Positions 31,385 through 40,856 are shown, numbered from the stretch's first letter. The stretch is DNA of 64,000 bases from Clostridium putrefaciens (GCF_900461105.1 NZ_UFWZ01000001.1:434001-498000); one strand, 5' to 3'. Translations and numbers: made by a program. Notes: generated from the sequence alone by a model not told the origin.

Positions 31385-33076
31385 ATGGCATTTTCAGTAG
31401 GTATTGATTTAGGAACAACTAATACAGTGGTTTCTATAGCTAGTAGAGGAATAAATTCTAATATTGAGGTATTAACTGAATCGATTAATCAGCTAAATCA
31501 AAATGGTTTTCCAGAAGAAAGTTCTTTATTACCATCTGTATTATATGTAGATAATGGAGAGCATATGGTAGGAGCTTATGCTTATGCTATGAAGGGTCAA
31601 AATTTAAAAAGAGTAATATTTAACTCGAAAAATTATATGGGTGAGAGTTCATATAAATGGGATATAGATGGTAAAGAGTACTCGCCAGAGTTGGTGGCAT
31701 CATTTTTCTTAAGTGCTATAAGAAATCATTTAAAGGATAAATACAATGGGAATGAATCAATTGAATCAGCAGTTATAACTGTTCCAGCATCATTTAATAT
31801 AGATCAAAGAAATGCAACTAAAAATGCAGCGGTTTTATCAGGATTTAAAGGTGAGATAATATTAATATCCGAACCTACAGCTGCAATACTTGATTTTATC
31901 AATGAACAAAGTAAAATCCTGAATGAAGATAAGATCCTAGAGCTATCAGATTTTAAGAAAGTATTAGTATTTGATTTAGGTGGGGGAACTTGTGATGTAG
32001 CTATACTTAATATAAAGATTAATGGTAATGAAATATATGTGGCAGAACTAGCAGTATCACCACATACTCTTGTTGGTGGAGCTAATTTTGATGCCTATGC
32101 AGTTGAAGGTATAATATCTGATTATGAAAAAGAAAATTGCTTGGATTTATCAAAAGAATTGAAGCCTACTGAATTAAAAGCTTTAAAAAGCAAATTATTT
32201 ACCACAATGGAGAAGGTCAAGATGTACTTTTCAGGTAACTATTTTAAGTTTGATAATGGAATAAGAACTAAGGATGAGATAATTAGTAAGATTAGTTTAC
32301 CTATAACGATTCCTAACATTATAAATGGCAATCCATTTACTTATAATCTTACAATGGCTAAATATAATAAGTATATATCTCCACTGTTGAATGTGGAATC
32401 TGATGAAAATATAATTAAACCAATAATAAGCACTATTAACTCTAACTCACTAACTATTGATGATATAGATTATACATTTTGTGTGGGTGGAATGACTAAG
32501 TATCCAATGGTTTGGGATACAATAAAAAGCTTTTTTGGAAAAGCACCCTTGAAATTAGCAGATGCAATGCAATCGGTATCTAGAGGTGCTGCTATATATC
32601 ACCACTATAATATTATAAATGTTGATAATAGAGAGAAGAAAAACTCTGAAAAGGTTGTAGATATAATACCTACATTACCACAAACCATATTTCTTAATGT
32701 TAAGGATGGATTTCCTATACCATTAATTGAAGCTAAAACAAAAGCAGGTACACCTATAATAATTGAAGACTTAATTGAAACAAACTCTAATGTAATCGTA
32801 TCTCTTGAACTTTATGCAGGGATGAGTCCTTATGATCCAAATTTAAAAAGGTTGGAAAATGTTAATATCAATTTTCCCCACGGTATAGAAATAGGATCTA
32901 AAATATCATTAAAATTGGAATATACAAAAAAAGGTATATTAGTATTTGAAGCATGGGTAAAAGATAATGAAGATATAAAGATAAACTTATCATTAGAGGG
33001 AAATCAATTCACTGATGAAGAGATAGAAGACATAAATAATGAATATGAAATAAATAAAGTTGGGGGGATTTTATAA
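31385..33076 (+). CDS. Divergent Hsp70-family chaperone without lid
   Basis: A 563-residue Hsp70. The ATPase domain shows phosphate-1 G-I-D-L-G-T-T-N-T-V-V-S, the A-V-I-T-V-P-A-S-F segment, S-E-P-T-A-A, phosphate-2 V-F-D-L-G-G-G-T-C-D-V-A and adenosine motif F-C-V-G-G-M-T-K-Y-P. A linker-like V-V-D-I-I-P-T-L-P leads to a beta-rich substrate domain (~430-545), but the helical lid of DnaK (usual total ~610-640) is absent. ATP-driven binding of a client is expected. GGAGGAAT lies before the ATG, and the stop overlaps the next start as TAATG. It is not the housekeeping dnaK: no dnaJ neighbour, divergent sequence and shorter. Confidence 0.9.
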   Translation: MAFSVGIDLGTTNTVVSIASRGINSNIEVLTESINQLNQNGFPEESSLLPSVLYVDNGEHMVGAYAYAMKGQNLKRVIFNSKNYMGESSYKWDIDGKEYSPELVASFFLSAIRNHLKDKYNGNESIESAVITVPASFNIDQRNATKNAAVLSGFKGEIILISEPTAAILDFINEQSKILNEDKILELSDFKKVLVFDLGGGTCDVAILNIKINGNEIYVAELAVSPHTLVGGANFDAYAVEGIISDYEKENCLDLSKELKPTELKALKSKLFTTMEKVKMYFSGNYFKFDNGIRTKDEIISKISLPITIPNIINGNPFTYNLTMAKYNKYISPLLNVESDENIIKPIISTINSNSLTIDDIDYTFCVGGMTKYPMVWDTIKSFFGKAPLKLADAMQSVSRGAAIYHHYNIINVDNREKKNSEKVVDIIPTLPQTIFLNVKDGFPIPLIEAKTKAGTPIIIEDLIETNSNVIVSLELYAGMSPYDPNLKRLENVNINFPHGIEIGSKISLKLEYTKKGILVFEAWVKDNEDIKINLSLEGNQFTDEEIEDINNEYEINKVGGIL

Positions 33077-34734
33077 TGGATGAAAATTTTAAAGAACTTC
33101 TAGGAAAATTTAAAGAACAGTTAACTGAGGGGTGTTATGAAAACGAAGTAGATACAATGACTGTTATAGAAGACTCAAACCCAACATTAACAAAGGACTC
33201 TAGGAAGTACAAGGAAAGCAAGAAAAGGATATTTAAGCAACAGATCAGTATTAGTAATGCAGAATCCATAATAAATACAATTAAAGATACTAAGTATTAC
33301 AACATAGGTAATTTACGAGACTATAAGGGAGAAGTAAGAAGTAAAGCAGAAAGGACAATTATATCAGGTGAAAACCCTATAGAGATGCTAGTATATGGTA
33401 TTAAAGGCTTACATGGCAATGAGTTATTTATAAATGCAGTTCGAGATGTAGTAAAAGAATTATACCTTGATTATAGTGATGATGTTATTGGATGTTATAA
33501 AAGTATATTGCTAAATTGGAATTGGAATGATTGTTTAGAATTTGTACTTAAGAGCATAAGTGAATCATACATAACTGATTTAGCTGATGAAGTTTACTAT
33601 GTATTAGAAAATAATAATATACTAAGAGAAAACGCAGTTAATACACTGGTAGCTATAAATTCAACAAAACATTATGATAGTATGATTAATTTGCTTTGTA
33701 CAGATAATAATTCCACCGGTGCTGAATTTGAGATAATAGGAAAATCACTAAAAAGCTTCGTCAAAGCAGATAATGACAATACTTATTATGTGTACAAGGC
33801 TTATATTAGTTTAAGTGTACCAAGTCCTATTAAGAATATACTGATAGGAATAGTGAGAACTAATTTAAATAAGAGAATTCTTGATGATATTGAAGCTTTG
33901 TTAAAGGATTACAAGATATCAATACGTGAAAGCAATAAGATTATGGATCTTCTAAAGAAATGTAAAGAAAGGAATAGAAGAGGAGAAAAGGTTAAGAATG
34001 AAAAGGTTATGGAGATTCTAAATACAGCTTTGACTTATAACCATTTAAACAAAGGAAGGATAGAAATTGCACTAGGTGCAGATATACCAGATATTCAAAA
34101 TGAAATCATATTTGATACTACTAGAAGTATAAGAGAAAGAGCCAATGCAATTATAGCAATGAGCTTACATATAGATGATATTTCTCTAAAAAGCTTACAA
34201 GATGAGTCAGATGTTATGAACGTAATCGTTTCATCTGTTAGGGTTCAACGTGGATATATTAATTCTTTGATTCCTTTATTTCAGTTTATAGTACAAAAAG
34301 ATGAAGGCGATATGGTATCAATAGAGGCTACAAATCAAATTAAGCGGTTAAGAGGATTAAAAGATGAGAATTTAAATAATCAATTAATGAAAGTTGCAGA
34401 AGGTCTGTTACAAGATGATTCTGATCAAAACACTAGAAATGTAATGAAGATATTAGATTTATTTTCATCAGGAATTCCAAGCGACGTTGTAGGAAGTCTA
34501 TATTTAGACAAATTAAAGAATACAAAACAATCTAAAGTCAAGATTAGGATACTAGAATTTTATAAAAAGGAATACAATAGGTTTTCTACTGAAATCAAAA
34601 ATAAAATAAGTGAGTCTGTTATTTTATGTACTAGAGAAAAGTCAATTTCAAATGTTGCGATGGACTGCCTAAAATCAATAAATGCATATGTAGACAGTAC
34701 TCCGGGGGTGAAAAAAGATGAAGGGAATATTTAG
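33076..34734 (+). CDS. Large helical-repeat (HEAT-like) protein of the Hsp70 operon
   Basis: A 552-residue protein with no catalytic motif I can identify. The N-terminal ~90 residues are charged; the rest is a succession of helix pairs (for example ADEVYYVLENNNILRENAVN, then TLVAINS; RSIRERANAIIAMS) of a spacing typical of HEAT/ARM-like solenoids, suggesting a scaffold. Its start overlaps the Hsp70 stop by one base and its end overlaps the next gene by 17 nt, so the products are probably made in fixed ratio. The N-terminal motif R-S-K-A-E-R and repeated I-S-E-S-x-I segments have no known meaning. Confidence 0.65.
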   Translation: MDENFKELLGKFKEQLTEGCYENEVDTMTVIEDSNPTLTKDSRKYKESKKRIFKQQISISNAESIINTIKDTKYYNIGNLRDYKGEVRSKAERTIISGENPIEMLVYGIKGLHGNELFINAVRDVVKELYLDYSDDVIGCYKSILLNWNWNDCLEFVLKSISESYITDLADEVYYVLENNNILRENAVNTLVAINSTKHYDSMINLLCTDNNSTGAEFEIIGKSLKSFVKADNDNTYYVYKAYISLSVPSPIKNILIGIVRTNLNKRILDDIEALLKDYKISIRESNKIMDLLKKCKERNRRGEKVKNEKVMEILNTALTYNHLNKGRIEIALGADIPDIQNEIIFDTTRSIRERANAIIAMSLHIDDISLKSLQDESDVMNVIVSSVRVQRGYINSLIPLFQFIVQKDEGDMVSIEATNQIKRLRGLKDENLNNQLMKVAEGLLQDDSDQNTRNVMKILDLFSSGIPSDVVGSLYLDKLKNTKQSKVKIRILEFYKKEYNRFSTEIKNKISESVILCTREKSISNVAMDCLKSINAYVDSTPGVKKDEGNI

Positions 34735-35953
34735 AACACGGATAGATGAAATAGAAATAATAAAACAAGTTTTAGAATATAGCAATCTTATCGACTTTTC
34801 AGCATTGATAGAAAAAGATATTTATTACAGATATAAATGTAAGATGGTGGACTTGAACAATAAGAAGATTGAAGAAAAAGATTATTCGAAAATAGCGATA
34901 GAACATTCAAGCAAGAATGTAAAGTTTAGAAGACATATACTTGAAAAATGGGCTATGATGATTTCTGATATTGTACCTAAGATAGAAGACGCTGATGAAT
35001 TAAATGAAGAGATAAGATCACATAAGGAAGAGAATAATTACACAAAGGAAAATAAGTTTTTATTTATATGTTATTTGTGGTTAAAAGATAATGAAAAATA
35101 TAATAATGAAGGGGATGAATTATATAAACTATATAAGCAATCAACTGATTTTCATTGTGACTCTTTTCAAATGAGAAAAGATGAAACTATAGATCATAAA
35201 AATCTTAAGTTAGAGTATAAAGGCGCAGATAAAATGAGTTTATTTAATGAGAAGGAAAAACAAGGGGGGACTAGTATGGACTTTAATGTGAAAGATGATT
35301 TAATGACTTTAAGTATAGGAGAATTAATTAATGTTGTAATTAGTAGTAAGGAAGATGAGGTTAGATTAAGAAGTGAATTAGTAGAAAAAGATAAAGAAAT
35401 AGCTAAAATGAAGAAACAATTAGATTTAATGTTAGATAATCGAACGTTAAAGAAAGAATTAAAGATATCCAATAAGAATGTATTAGAACTACAAAGTGCC
35501 ATAAAAAAAGAGAACGAGATGCTAATAGGAAAGGTAATGGAGTTGAAAAAGGATAATAAGCAATTACTTGAATCTATAGATAAAACGAAAGAATATATTA
35601 AAGAAAATGTTACAAATGAGATAAGAAGAGAGATTAAAAGTAAGCAAGGTGATATGACTAATTTATTAAAAAGTATTGTACCTGAAGCAATTAATAAAAA
35701 TAATAAAGTAATTGTAGAGGAAATATATAAGATGATTCAGAATGATATAACTGAAACTAATACAAAAGTAGATAATGAAGATGATTTTACCTATAAGAAT
35801 GGATTACAAGACAATCAGCATATAACATATAAAAGTAATAGGTATGAAGGTATGGGTAACAATACAAATACTAATAAAAATGAAGTTAAAGTTGATGAAA
35901 TGAGTAATAATCAAATTGACATAGAAAAAATAATTGAAGCAATTAAAGGTTAA
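34718..35953 (+). CDS. Coiled-coil protein, last gene of the Hsp70 operon
   Basis: A 411-residue, highly charged protein. Residues ~1-165 form a compact helical region (F-R-T-R-I-D-E-I-E-I-I...). About 185-310 is a long coiled coil (repeated E/K heptads), then a disordered asparagine-rich stretch and a short terminal helix (I-D-I-E-K-I-I-E-A-I-K-G). No enzyme motif. It overlaps the preceding gene by 17 nt with GGGGGTG as ribosome site. Possible roles are adaptor or sensor for the chaperone-nuclease complex; this is inference from context only. Confidence 0.65.
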   Translation: MKGIFRTRIDEIEIIKQVLEYSNLIDFSALIEKDIYYRYKCKMVDLNNKKIEEKDYSKIAIEHSSKNVKFRRHILEKWAMMISDIVPKIEDADELNEEIRSHKEENNYTKENKFLFICYLWLKDNEKYNNEGDELYKLYKQSTDFHCDSFQMRKDETIDHKNLKLEYKGADKMSLFNEKEKQGGTSMDFNVKDDLMTLSIGELINVVISSKEDEVRLRSELVEKDKEIAKMKKQLDLMLDNRTLKKELKISNKNVLELQSAIKKENEMLIGKVMELKKDNKQLLESIDKTKEYIKENVTNEIRREIKSKQGDMTNLLKSIVPEAINKNNKVIVEEIYKMIQNDITETNTKVDNEDDFTYKNGLQDNQHITYKSNRYEGMGNNTNTNKNEVKVDEMSNNQIDIEKIIEAIKG

Positions 35954-36081
35954 CTAAATAGATTGTTAATTTAAAGTTCACATAAATAGGTATATAATAT
36001 ATAATAAAAATTAAATTAGTTAAATACACCAAGTTATATTAATTAGATAAAACCAAATATATTAACAGGGAGTGTAATTCA

Positions 36082-37842
36082 ATGACAAAAGAACAATTTT
36101 TAGTTTTATATACACTATTTAAAAATGATGTAAATGGCAAGGAAGAACTGTCTAAACTTTGTGATTTATCTTTAGAAAGTATAAATAAAGAATTAAAGGT
36201 TTTAGAAGATAAGATGTTTATCAAGGACTATTCACTAACAAAGCGTGGCATAATAGAACTTGATAAACATAAGGTAGATAATGCAGTGATAATGGCTGCG
36301 GGACTTTCTTCAAGGTTTGCGCCTTTGTCTTATGAGTATCCTAAGGGCTTATTAGAAGTTAAGGGAGAAAGGCTTATTGAAAGGCAAATAAAGCAACTAA
36401 GAGAAGCTGGAATTGAAGAAATAATTGTAGTAGTAGGATATATGAAAGAGAAGTTTTTCTATTTAGAGGATAAATACAATGTGAAGATTTTAATAAATAA
36501 TGATTATTATAAACGTAACAATAATTCCACCTTGTATGTAGCTCAAAAGTATTTAAAGAATTCCTATATATGTTCTAGTGATAACTATTTTGCAGAGAAT
36601 GTTTTTGAGTCTCATGTTTATGACTCTTATTATGCTGCTATGTTTAATAAAGGGTATACTGATGAATATTGTATAGAGAGTAATTCAAAGGGTCGAATAA
36701 CAAATGTTACTGTGGCTGGTGAGGATCAATGGTTCATGATTGGTCATGTTTATTTTTCTAAGGAGTTTTCTATAAAGTTCTTGGAGATTCTTTTAGCTAA
36801 ATATAATGAACCTGGCCTCGATAAAATGCTTTGGGAAGATATCTATATTAATCATATAGATAAATTAGATATGTACATAAGAAAGTATGAAGAGGGCACA
36901 ATATTTGAATTTGATACCTTAGAGGATTTAAGAAAGTTTGATTCAAAATATGTAAATAACACGGAGTCAAAAATATTAAAAAATATCTGCAAAGTACTTA
37001 AGTGTAATGAAGCTAACATTAAAAACATTGCTCCTATTAAGAAGGGACTTACAAATACATCTTTTGTTTTTGAGTGTAAAGGTAAGAGATATGTTTATAG
37101 ACATCCAGGTGCTGGAACAGAGGAAATTATTAATAGAGTAAGTGAAGCAAAGTCGCAAAACTTAGCAAAAGAATTAGGTATTGATAACACTTTGATTTAT
37201 ATAAGTGAGGATGAGGGTTGGAAGATATCCCACTACATGGATAATTCCATAGATTTCGATTATCATAATATGGATGATGTAAAGAAGGGACTGGCTTTAG
37301 TTAGAAAGATACATGATGCAAGCGTTGTATCAAAATGGGATTTTAATATATATGAAGAAGCAGAAAAGCTTATTATGTTAACAGATAAGAATAACTCTTC
37401 AACTTTCGATGATTTTGAGGAGCTAAGGACTTCCATTACTAAATTATATGATTTTGTTGAAAGTGATGGTATTCAAAAAAGGATATGTCATAATGATTGT
37501 TATGATCCAAACTTTCTTACAGATGGAAAGACTATGTATTTAATTGATTGGGAGTATTCCGGAAACTCTGATCCTGCTAGTGATTTAGGTACCTTCATCT
37601 GCTGCTCTGATTACACTACGGATGAAGCTATGGAAGTACTAAAGATTTATTTTGGAAGAGATCTAACAGACATAGAAAAAAGGCACTACCTAGCCTATGT
37701 TGCAATTTCAGGATATTACTGGTTTGTATGGGCACTTTATAAAGAAAGTGTTGGAGAAATGGTTGGAGAGTACTTATACATATGGTACAAGTATGCAAAG
37801 AGCTATAGCGAGATGGCACTGGAACTTTATAAAGCTTTATAA
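36082..37842 (+). CDS. Fused phosphocholine cytidylyltransferase / choline kinase with N-terminal winged helix (LicC-LicA)
   Basis: A 586-residue, three-part protein. Residues 1-~65 are a winged-helix-like segment (K-E-E-L-S-K-L-C-D-L-S...L-T-K-R-G-I-I-E-L). About 68-290 is a nucleotidyltransferase (V-I-M-A-A-G-L-S-S-R-F-A-P, then P-K-G-L-L-E-V). About 300-586 is a choline/ethanolamine kinase with brenner motif H470-N-D472-C-Y-D-P-N and D489-W-E-Y. Together they would phosphorylate choline and activate it as CDP-choline for phosphocholine decoration of surface glycans. A choline transporter and LicD transferase are not in the window. It is monocistronic with its own AT-rich promoter region (35954-36081). 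Confidence 0.85.
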   Translation: MTKEQFLVLYTLFKNDVNGKEELSKLCDLSLESINKELKVLEDKMFIKDYSLTKRGIIELDKHKVDNAVIMAAGLSSRFAPLSYEYPKGLLEVKGERLIERQIKQLREAGIEEIIVVVGYMKEKFFYLEDKYNVKILINNDYYKRNNNSTLYVAQKYLKNSYICSSDNYFAENVFESHVYDSYYAAMFNKGYTDEYCIESNSKGRITNVTVAGEDQWFMIGHVYFSKEFSIKFLEILLAKYNEPGLDKMLWEDIYINHIDKLDMYIRKYEEGTIFEFDTLEDLRKFDSKYVNNTESKILKNICKVLKCNEANIKNIAPIKKGLTNTSFVFECKGKRYVYRHPGAGTEEIINRVSEAKSQNLAKELGIDNTLIYISEDEGWKISHYMDNSIDFDYHNMDDVKKGLALVRKIHDASVVSKWDFNIYEEAEKLIMLTDKNNSSTFDDFEELRTSITKLYDFVESDGIQKRICHNDCYDPNFLTDGKTMYLIDWEYSGNSDPASDLGTFICCSDYTTDEAMEVLKIYFGRDLTDIEKRHYLAYVAISGYYWFVWALYKESVGEMVGEYLYIWYKYAKSYSEMALELYKAL

Positions 37843-37878
37843 ATCTAGAATCTTATTAAGGTCATAAACATTAGCATA

Positions 37879-37896
37879 GATAGTGTTAACACTATC
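37879..37896. promoter_or_regulatory. Perfect 18-bp palindrome upstream of the lipoprotein gene
   Basis: GATAGTGTTAACACTATC, 24 nt before the lipoprotein ATG and 37 nt after the licCA stop. The half site GATAGT/ACTATC equals that of the TA operator at 3915-3930. It could be an operator for the lipoprotein; it has no T tract, so a terminator is less likely. Confidence 0.55.
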
Positions 37897-37919
37897 AAAT
37901 AAATTTAAGGGGGATAATT

Positions 37920-38540
37920 ATGAAAAGACTTAAAAAGATAACTTCCATTGCACTGATTTTTATATTAGCCATTGGAGTGTATGGGTGTGGTATTAAATCA
38001 CCATCTAATACTGTGAAAAATTATATCGAAAACATTAAAACAGGTAAAGGTAGTGATTTTAGTAAATTATTAGATGCAACAAAAGAAAATGAAGAAAGAA
38101 AAGAAGGGGATATATCAGAAGGTAATAGTCAAAGGGTAGTCGATTCTATGAAAAAGCTATCCTATACTATAAATTCTGAAAAGATAGATGGTGATTCTGC
38201 TACCGTAAATGTAAAGGTTAATGGTCCGGATATGGGTACTGCAATGCTAGATTATATCCAACAAGTATTTTCAAATGAATTAACACAAGCCTTTTCAACT
38301 AATAAATTAACAGAAGAACAATCTAAAAAGATGTATGATGATATATTATCTAAGTGTATTGATAATATTAAATATACTGATAGAACAGAAGATGTTTCAT
38401 TAATTAAAAAGGACGGTCAATGGGAAATAGTTACTAATGATGCGTTAATGACTTTATTAATTAATATTAAAGATTCCTTTTTAAATTCAGATATGCCTGT
38501 TGATGAAAAGATTAAAACTGAAGTTAAAGGGATACATTAA
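37920..38540 (+). CDS. Lipoprotein, N-terminal part of a DUF5105/DUF4878-like protein
   Basis: A 206-residue product with a lipoprotein signal peptide (basic M-K-R-L-K-K, hydrophobic core, lipobox G-V-Y-G-C with Cys 23). A DUF4878-like nuclear-transport-factor-2-type domain follows: S-P-S-N-T-V-K-N-Y-I-E-N-I-K...Y-T-I-N-S-E-K-I-D-G-D-S-A-T-V-N-V-K and D-G-Q-W-E-I-V. Such proteins sit on the outer face of the membrane; the role is unknown. The frame stops at 38540, while homologous-looking coding sequence continues in another frame to 38929, so the gene is probably broken. AAGGGGGAT precedes the ATG. Confidence 0.7.
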   Translation: MKRLKKITSIALIFILAIGVYGCGIKSPSNTVKNYIENIKTGKGSDFSKLLDATKENEERKEGDISEGNSQRVVDSMKKLSYTINSEKIDGDSATVNVKVNGPDMGTAMLDYIQQVFSNELTQAFSTNKLTEEQSKKMYDDILSKCIDNIKYTDRTEDVSLIKKDGQWEIVTNDALMTLLINIKDSFLNSDMPVDEKIKTEVKGIH

Positions 38541-38929
38541 ATCAACCATTTAACGTTGAAACTGATAATGGTAACTATAATCTTACTATAGAAGGAGCTA
38601 GAGCCACAGAGAAAAGAAATGAATTTTCAGATATAGAAGCTAAAATGGTGGTTATATTAGATTATACCTATTCCAATATTAGCTTTGGCGAAAGTTTGGG
38701 ACAAGATTTATATATTGATGAATATGCATTTCAAGTATTAGATGATGAGGGAAATGTTCTGGGGGGTTATCCAATATATGATGATAATAGAACGCCAAAA
38801 AGAGTTCCTGTCGGAGGGAAATGTAAAGCAAGTGCTACATTTGGAGTACCTACAGAAAGTACAAATTTAAATGTAACATTTACTAGAGGATCAGAAAAGG
38901 TGGCTAAAATAGTAGTTCCAATAAAATAA
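38541..38929 (+). pseudogene. C-terminal part of the lipoprotein, out of frame
   Basis: An open frame directly after the lipoprotein stop reads NQPFNVETDNGNYNLTIEGA... and continues to 38929 with a beta-sandwich pattern (V-V-I-L-D-Y-T-Y-S-N, then V-P-V-G-G-K-C-K-A-S-A-T-F-G-V-P). This is the immunoglobulin-like DUF4352/DUF5105 C-terminal half expected after the N-terminal domain. There is no ribosome site and no start codon before 38645. A small indel near 38535-38540 would restore one protein of ~335 residues. Confidence 0.65.
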
Positions 38930-39030
38930 TATTAATAATTACTTATAGTATTTTAGAAATAAATGAAGATAATTCAGAGCACCTTTTGGATTGTTTTATG
39001 CAATTAGGACCTTTAAAAAGGGTGCAAAAA

Positions 39031-39088
39031 CTATCTGCATGCTATTATTGTCTTTAGCATAAAGTAAAGGTACAATATATACAGAAAA
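39031..39088 (+). promoter_or_regulatory. Orphan copy of the fic promoter-operator
   Basis: CTATCTGCAT, TTGTCT (39048-39053), 17-bp spacer, TACAAT (39071-39076) and ACAGAAAA correspond position by position to the fic control region at 18702-18757, but no fic gene follows. One operator arm has decayed (TTAGCAT for TCTGCAT). It lies in the 420-bp gap between the broken lipoprotein and rfbA. Confidence 0.7.
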
Positions 39089-39160
39089 GAAACAAAATAT
39101 GTATAACTTTCATGTTGCTTTTAACTAATATATAGAACAAAGTAAAACCAAGTGATTCAA

Positions 39161-39270
39161 CTACCTTAGAATATATTTCATATTGTAAGGTTAATAATCC
39201 AAAGGGAACATGATGTTATTCTGATATAGTTGAAGTTTTCAACAAGTATAATAGATAAAGTTAATAAACA
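39161..39270 (+). promoter_or_regulatory. Conserved leader module upstream of rfbA
   Basis: About 110 bp nearly identical to 42848-42957 upstream of galU. It contains an 11-bp inverted repeat CCTTAGAATAT (39164-39174) / ATATTGTAAGG (39180-39190), then AACATGATGTTATTCTGATA, the second dyad GTTGAAGTTTTCAAC and a TATAAT box near 39247. Probably a promoter with a regulator site shared by the dTDP-rhamnose and UDP-glucose genes. Confidence 0.75.
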
Positions 39271-39349
39271 TAAAACGTAATATAACATTAAGTTAAGTTA
39301 AAATGTGAAAGAGTTATAATCAAAAATAAAGTTTCTAAGGAGGCAAAAT

Positions 39350-40249
39350 ATGAAAGGTATAATCTTAGCTGGAGGTTCTGGCACAAGACTTTACCCAATA
39401 ACAAAATCTGTTTCAAAACAAATACTGCCGATTTATGATAAACCGATGATTTATTATCCATTATCAGTTTTAATGCTTGCAGGTATTAAAGAGATACTTA
39501 TAATTTCAACTGAAAGGGATCTTCCTTGCTATGAAGAATTACTTGGTGATGGTAGTGATGTAGGTTTAGATATTAAATATGCTGTACAAGCAGCACCTAA
39601 TGGACTTGCAGAAGCTTTCATTATAGGTGAAGAATTTATAGGAAATGATAAGGTTGCCTTAGTACTTGGTGACAACATATTCCATGGTTATGGATTTAGT
39701 GAGAGGCTTAAAAATGCTGTGGAAAGAGATGAAGCTACTATTTTTGGATATCATGTAAGCAATCCAACCGAGTTTGGTGTAGTTGAGTTTGATGAAGATA
39801 ATAATGTAATATCTATAGAAGAAAAACCAGAACTTCCTAAATCAAATTACGCAGTTCCAGGATTATATTTCTATGATAATGATGTAGTGGAGATAGCTAA
39901 AAATGTTAAACCTTCTGCTAGAGGTGAGATAGAAATAACAGCAGTAAATAATGAATATTTAAAGCGTGGTAATTTAAAGGTGGAGCTTTTAGGAAGAGGA
40001 ATGGCTTGGCTTGATACAGGAACTCATAGAGGACTACTGGATGCAGCAAATTTTGTTGAAGCTATTCAAACTAGACAAGGGTTATATGTAGCATGCATAG
40101 AAGAGATAGCTTACAGAAATAGTTTTATAAATAGAGAGAAGCTTTTAAAATTAGCAAAGCCTTTAATGAAAACTGAATATGGTAAGTATTTAATGCAGAT
40201 TGCTGATGAATATAATAATGCTAATTTAGAAGCAGCAGCTACAATATAG
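39350..40249 (+). CDS. rfbA: Glucose-1-phosphate thymidylyltransferase
   Basis: A 299-residue enzyme making dTDP-glucose from glucose-1-phosphate and dTTP, first step of dTDP-L-rhamnose synthesis. The N-terminal signature [17 protein letters not shown] and P-M-I-Y-Y-P, the metal-binding L-G-D-N-I-F-H-G and the sugar-binding E-E-K-P and W-L-D-T-G-T-H motifs are all present. Length is standard. AAGGAGG site. First of four rhamnose genes in the order rfbA-rfbC-rfbB-rfbD. Confidence 0.95.
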   Translation: MKGIILAGGSGTRLYPITKSVSKQILPIYDKPMIYYPLSVLMLAGIKEILIISTERDLPCYEELLGDGSDVGLDIKYAVQAAPNGLAEAFIIGEEFIGNDKVALVLGDNIFHGYGFSERLKNAVERDEATIFGYHVSNPTEFGVVEFDEDNNVISIEEKPELPKSNYAVPGLYFYDNDVVEIAKNVKPSARGEIEITAVNNEYLKRGNLKVELLGRGMAWLDTGTHRGLLDAANFVEAIQTRQGLYVACIEEIAYRNSFINREKLLKLAKPLMKTEYGKYLMQIADEYNNANLEAAATI

Positions 40250-40267
40250 TAATTAAGGGAGGGACTT

Positions 40268-40834
40268 ATGGGAAATTTTAATTTTATAGAAACTAAAATA
40301 AAAGATTTATATATAATTGAACCAAAAGTTTTTGGCGATAATAGAGGTTATTTCATGGAAACCTATAGCAAGAAGGATTTCTTTGAGGCTGGACTTACTA
40401 TGGAATTTGTTCAAGATAATGAAAGTAAGTCTAAAAAAGGTGTGCTTAGAGGTATGCATTTTCAAACAAAGCATACGCAAGGCAAACTTGTTCGTGCCAC
40501 AGAAGGAGAAGTCTTTGATGTGGCTATAGATCTTCGAAAAGGTTCACCTAACTTTGGACAGTGGGAAGGTGTACTTTTAACAGCTGAAAACAAAAGACAA
40601 TTTTATGTGCCAGAAGGTTTTGCGCATGGATTTCTTGTTGTCTCTGATACAGCAACCTTTAATTATAAATGTACTGATTTCTATTCACCAGAGTATGATG
40701 GTGGACTTTTATGGAACGATGAAGAGGTTGGTATTAAGTGGCCTATAGAAGGTATAGGGGAAATATTATTATCAGAAAAGGATAAGGTACAAAAGAAACT
40801 GTCAGAGATTAAGGTACCATTTACATATAAATAA
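40268..40834 (+). CDS. rfbC: dTDP-4-dehydrorhamnose 3,5-epimerase
   Basis: A 188-residue cupin epimerase of usual length acting on dTDP-4-keto-6-deoxyglucose. Family motifs are D-N-R-G-Y-F-M-E-T-Y, F-V-Q-D-N-E-S-x-S-x-K-G-V-L-R-G-M-H-F-Q (catalytic His in M-H-F-Q), F-D-V-A-I-D-L-R, F-Y-V-P-E-G-F-A-H-G-F and Y-K-C-T-D-F-Y. Preceded by AGGGAGGGACTT; 18 nt after rfbA. Confidence 0.95.
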   Translation: MGNFNFIETKIKDLYIIEPKVFGDNRGYFMETYSKKDFFEAGLTMEFVQDNESKSKKGVLRGMHFQTKHTQGKLVRATEGEVFDVAIDLRKGSPNFGQWEGVLLTAENKRQFYVPEGFAHGFLVVSDTATFNYKCTDFYSPEYDGGLLWNDEEVGIKWPIEGIGEILLSEKDKVQKKLSEIKVPFTYK

Positions 40835-40856
40835 AAAATGTAGGGGGAAGTGTATT

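Noticed and set aside
31385-33076. Housekeeping dnaK locus
   Set aside because: The Hsp70 is short, lid-less and divergent, hrcA/dnaJ are absent, and the neighbouring proteins are unlike the standard heat-shock operon.
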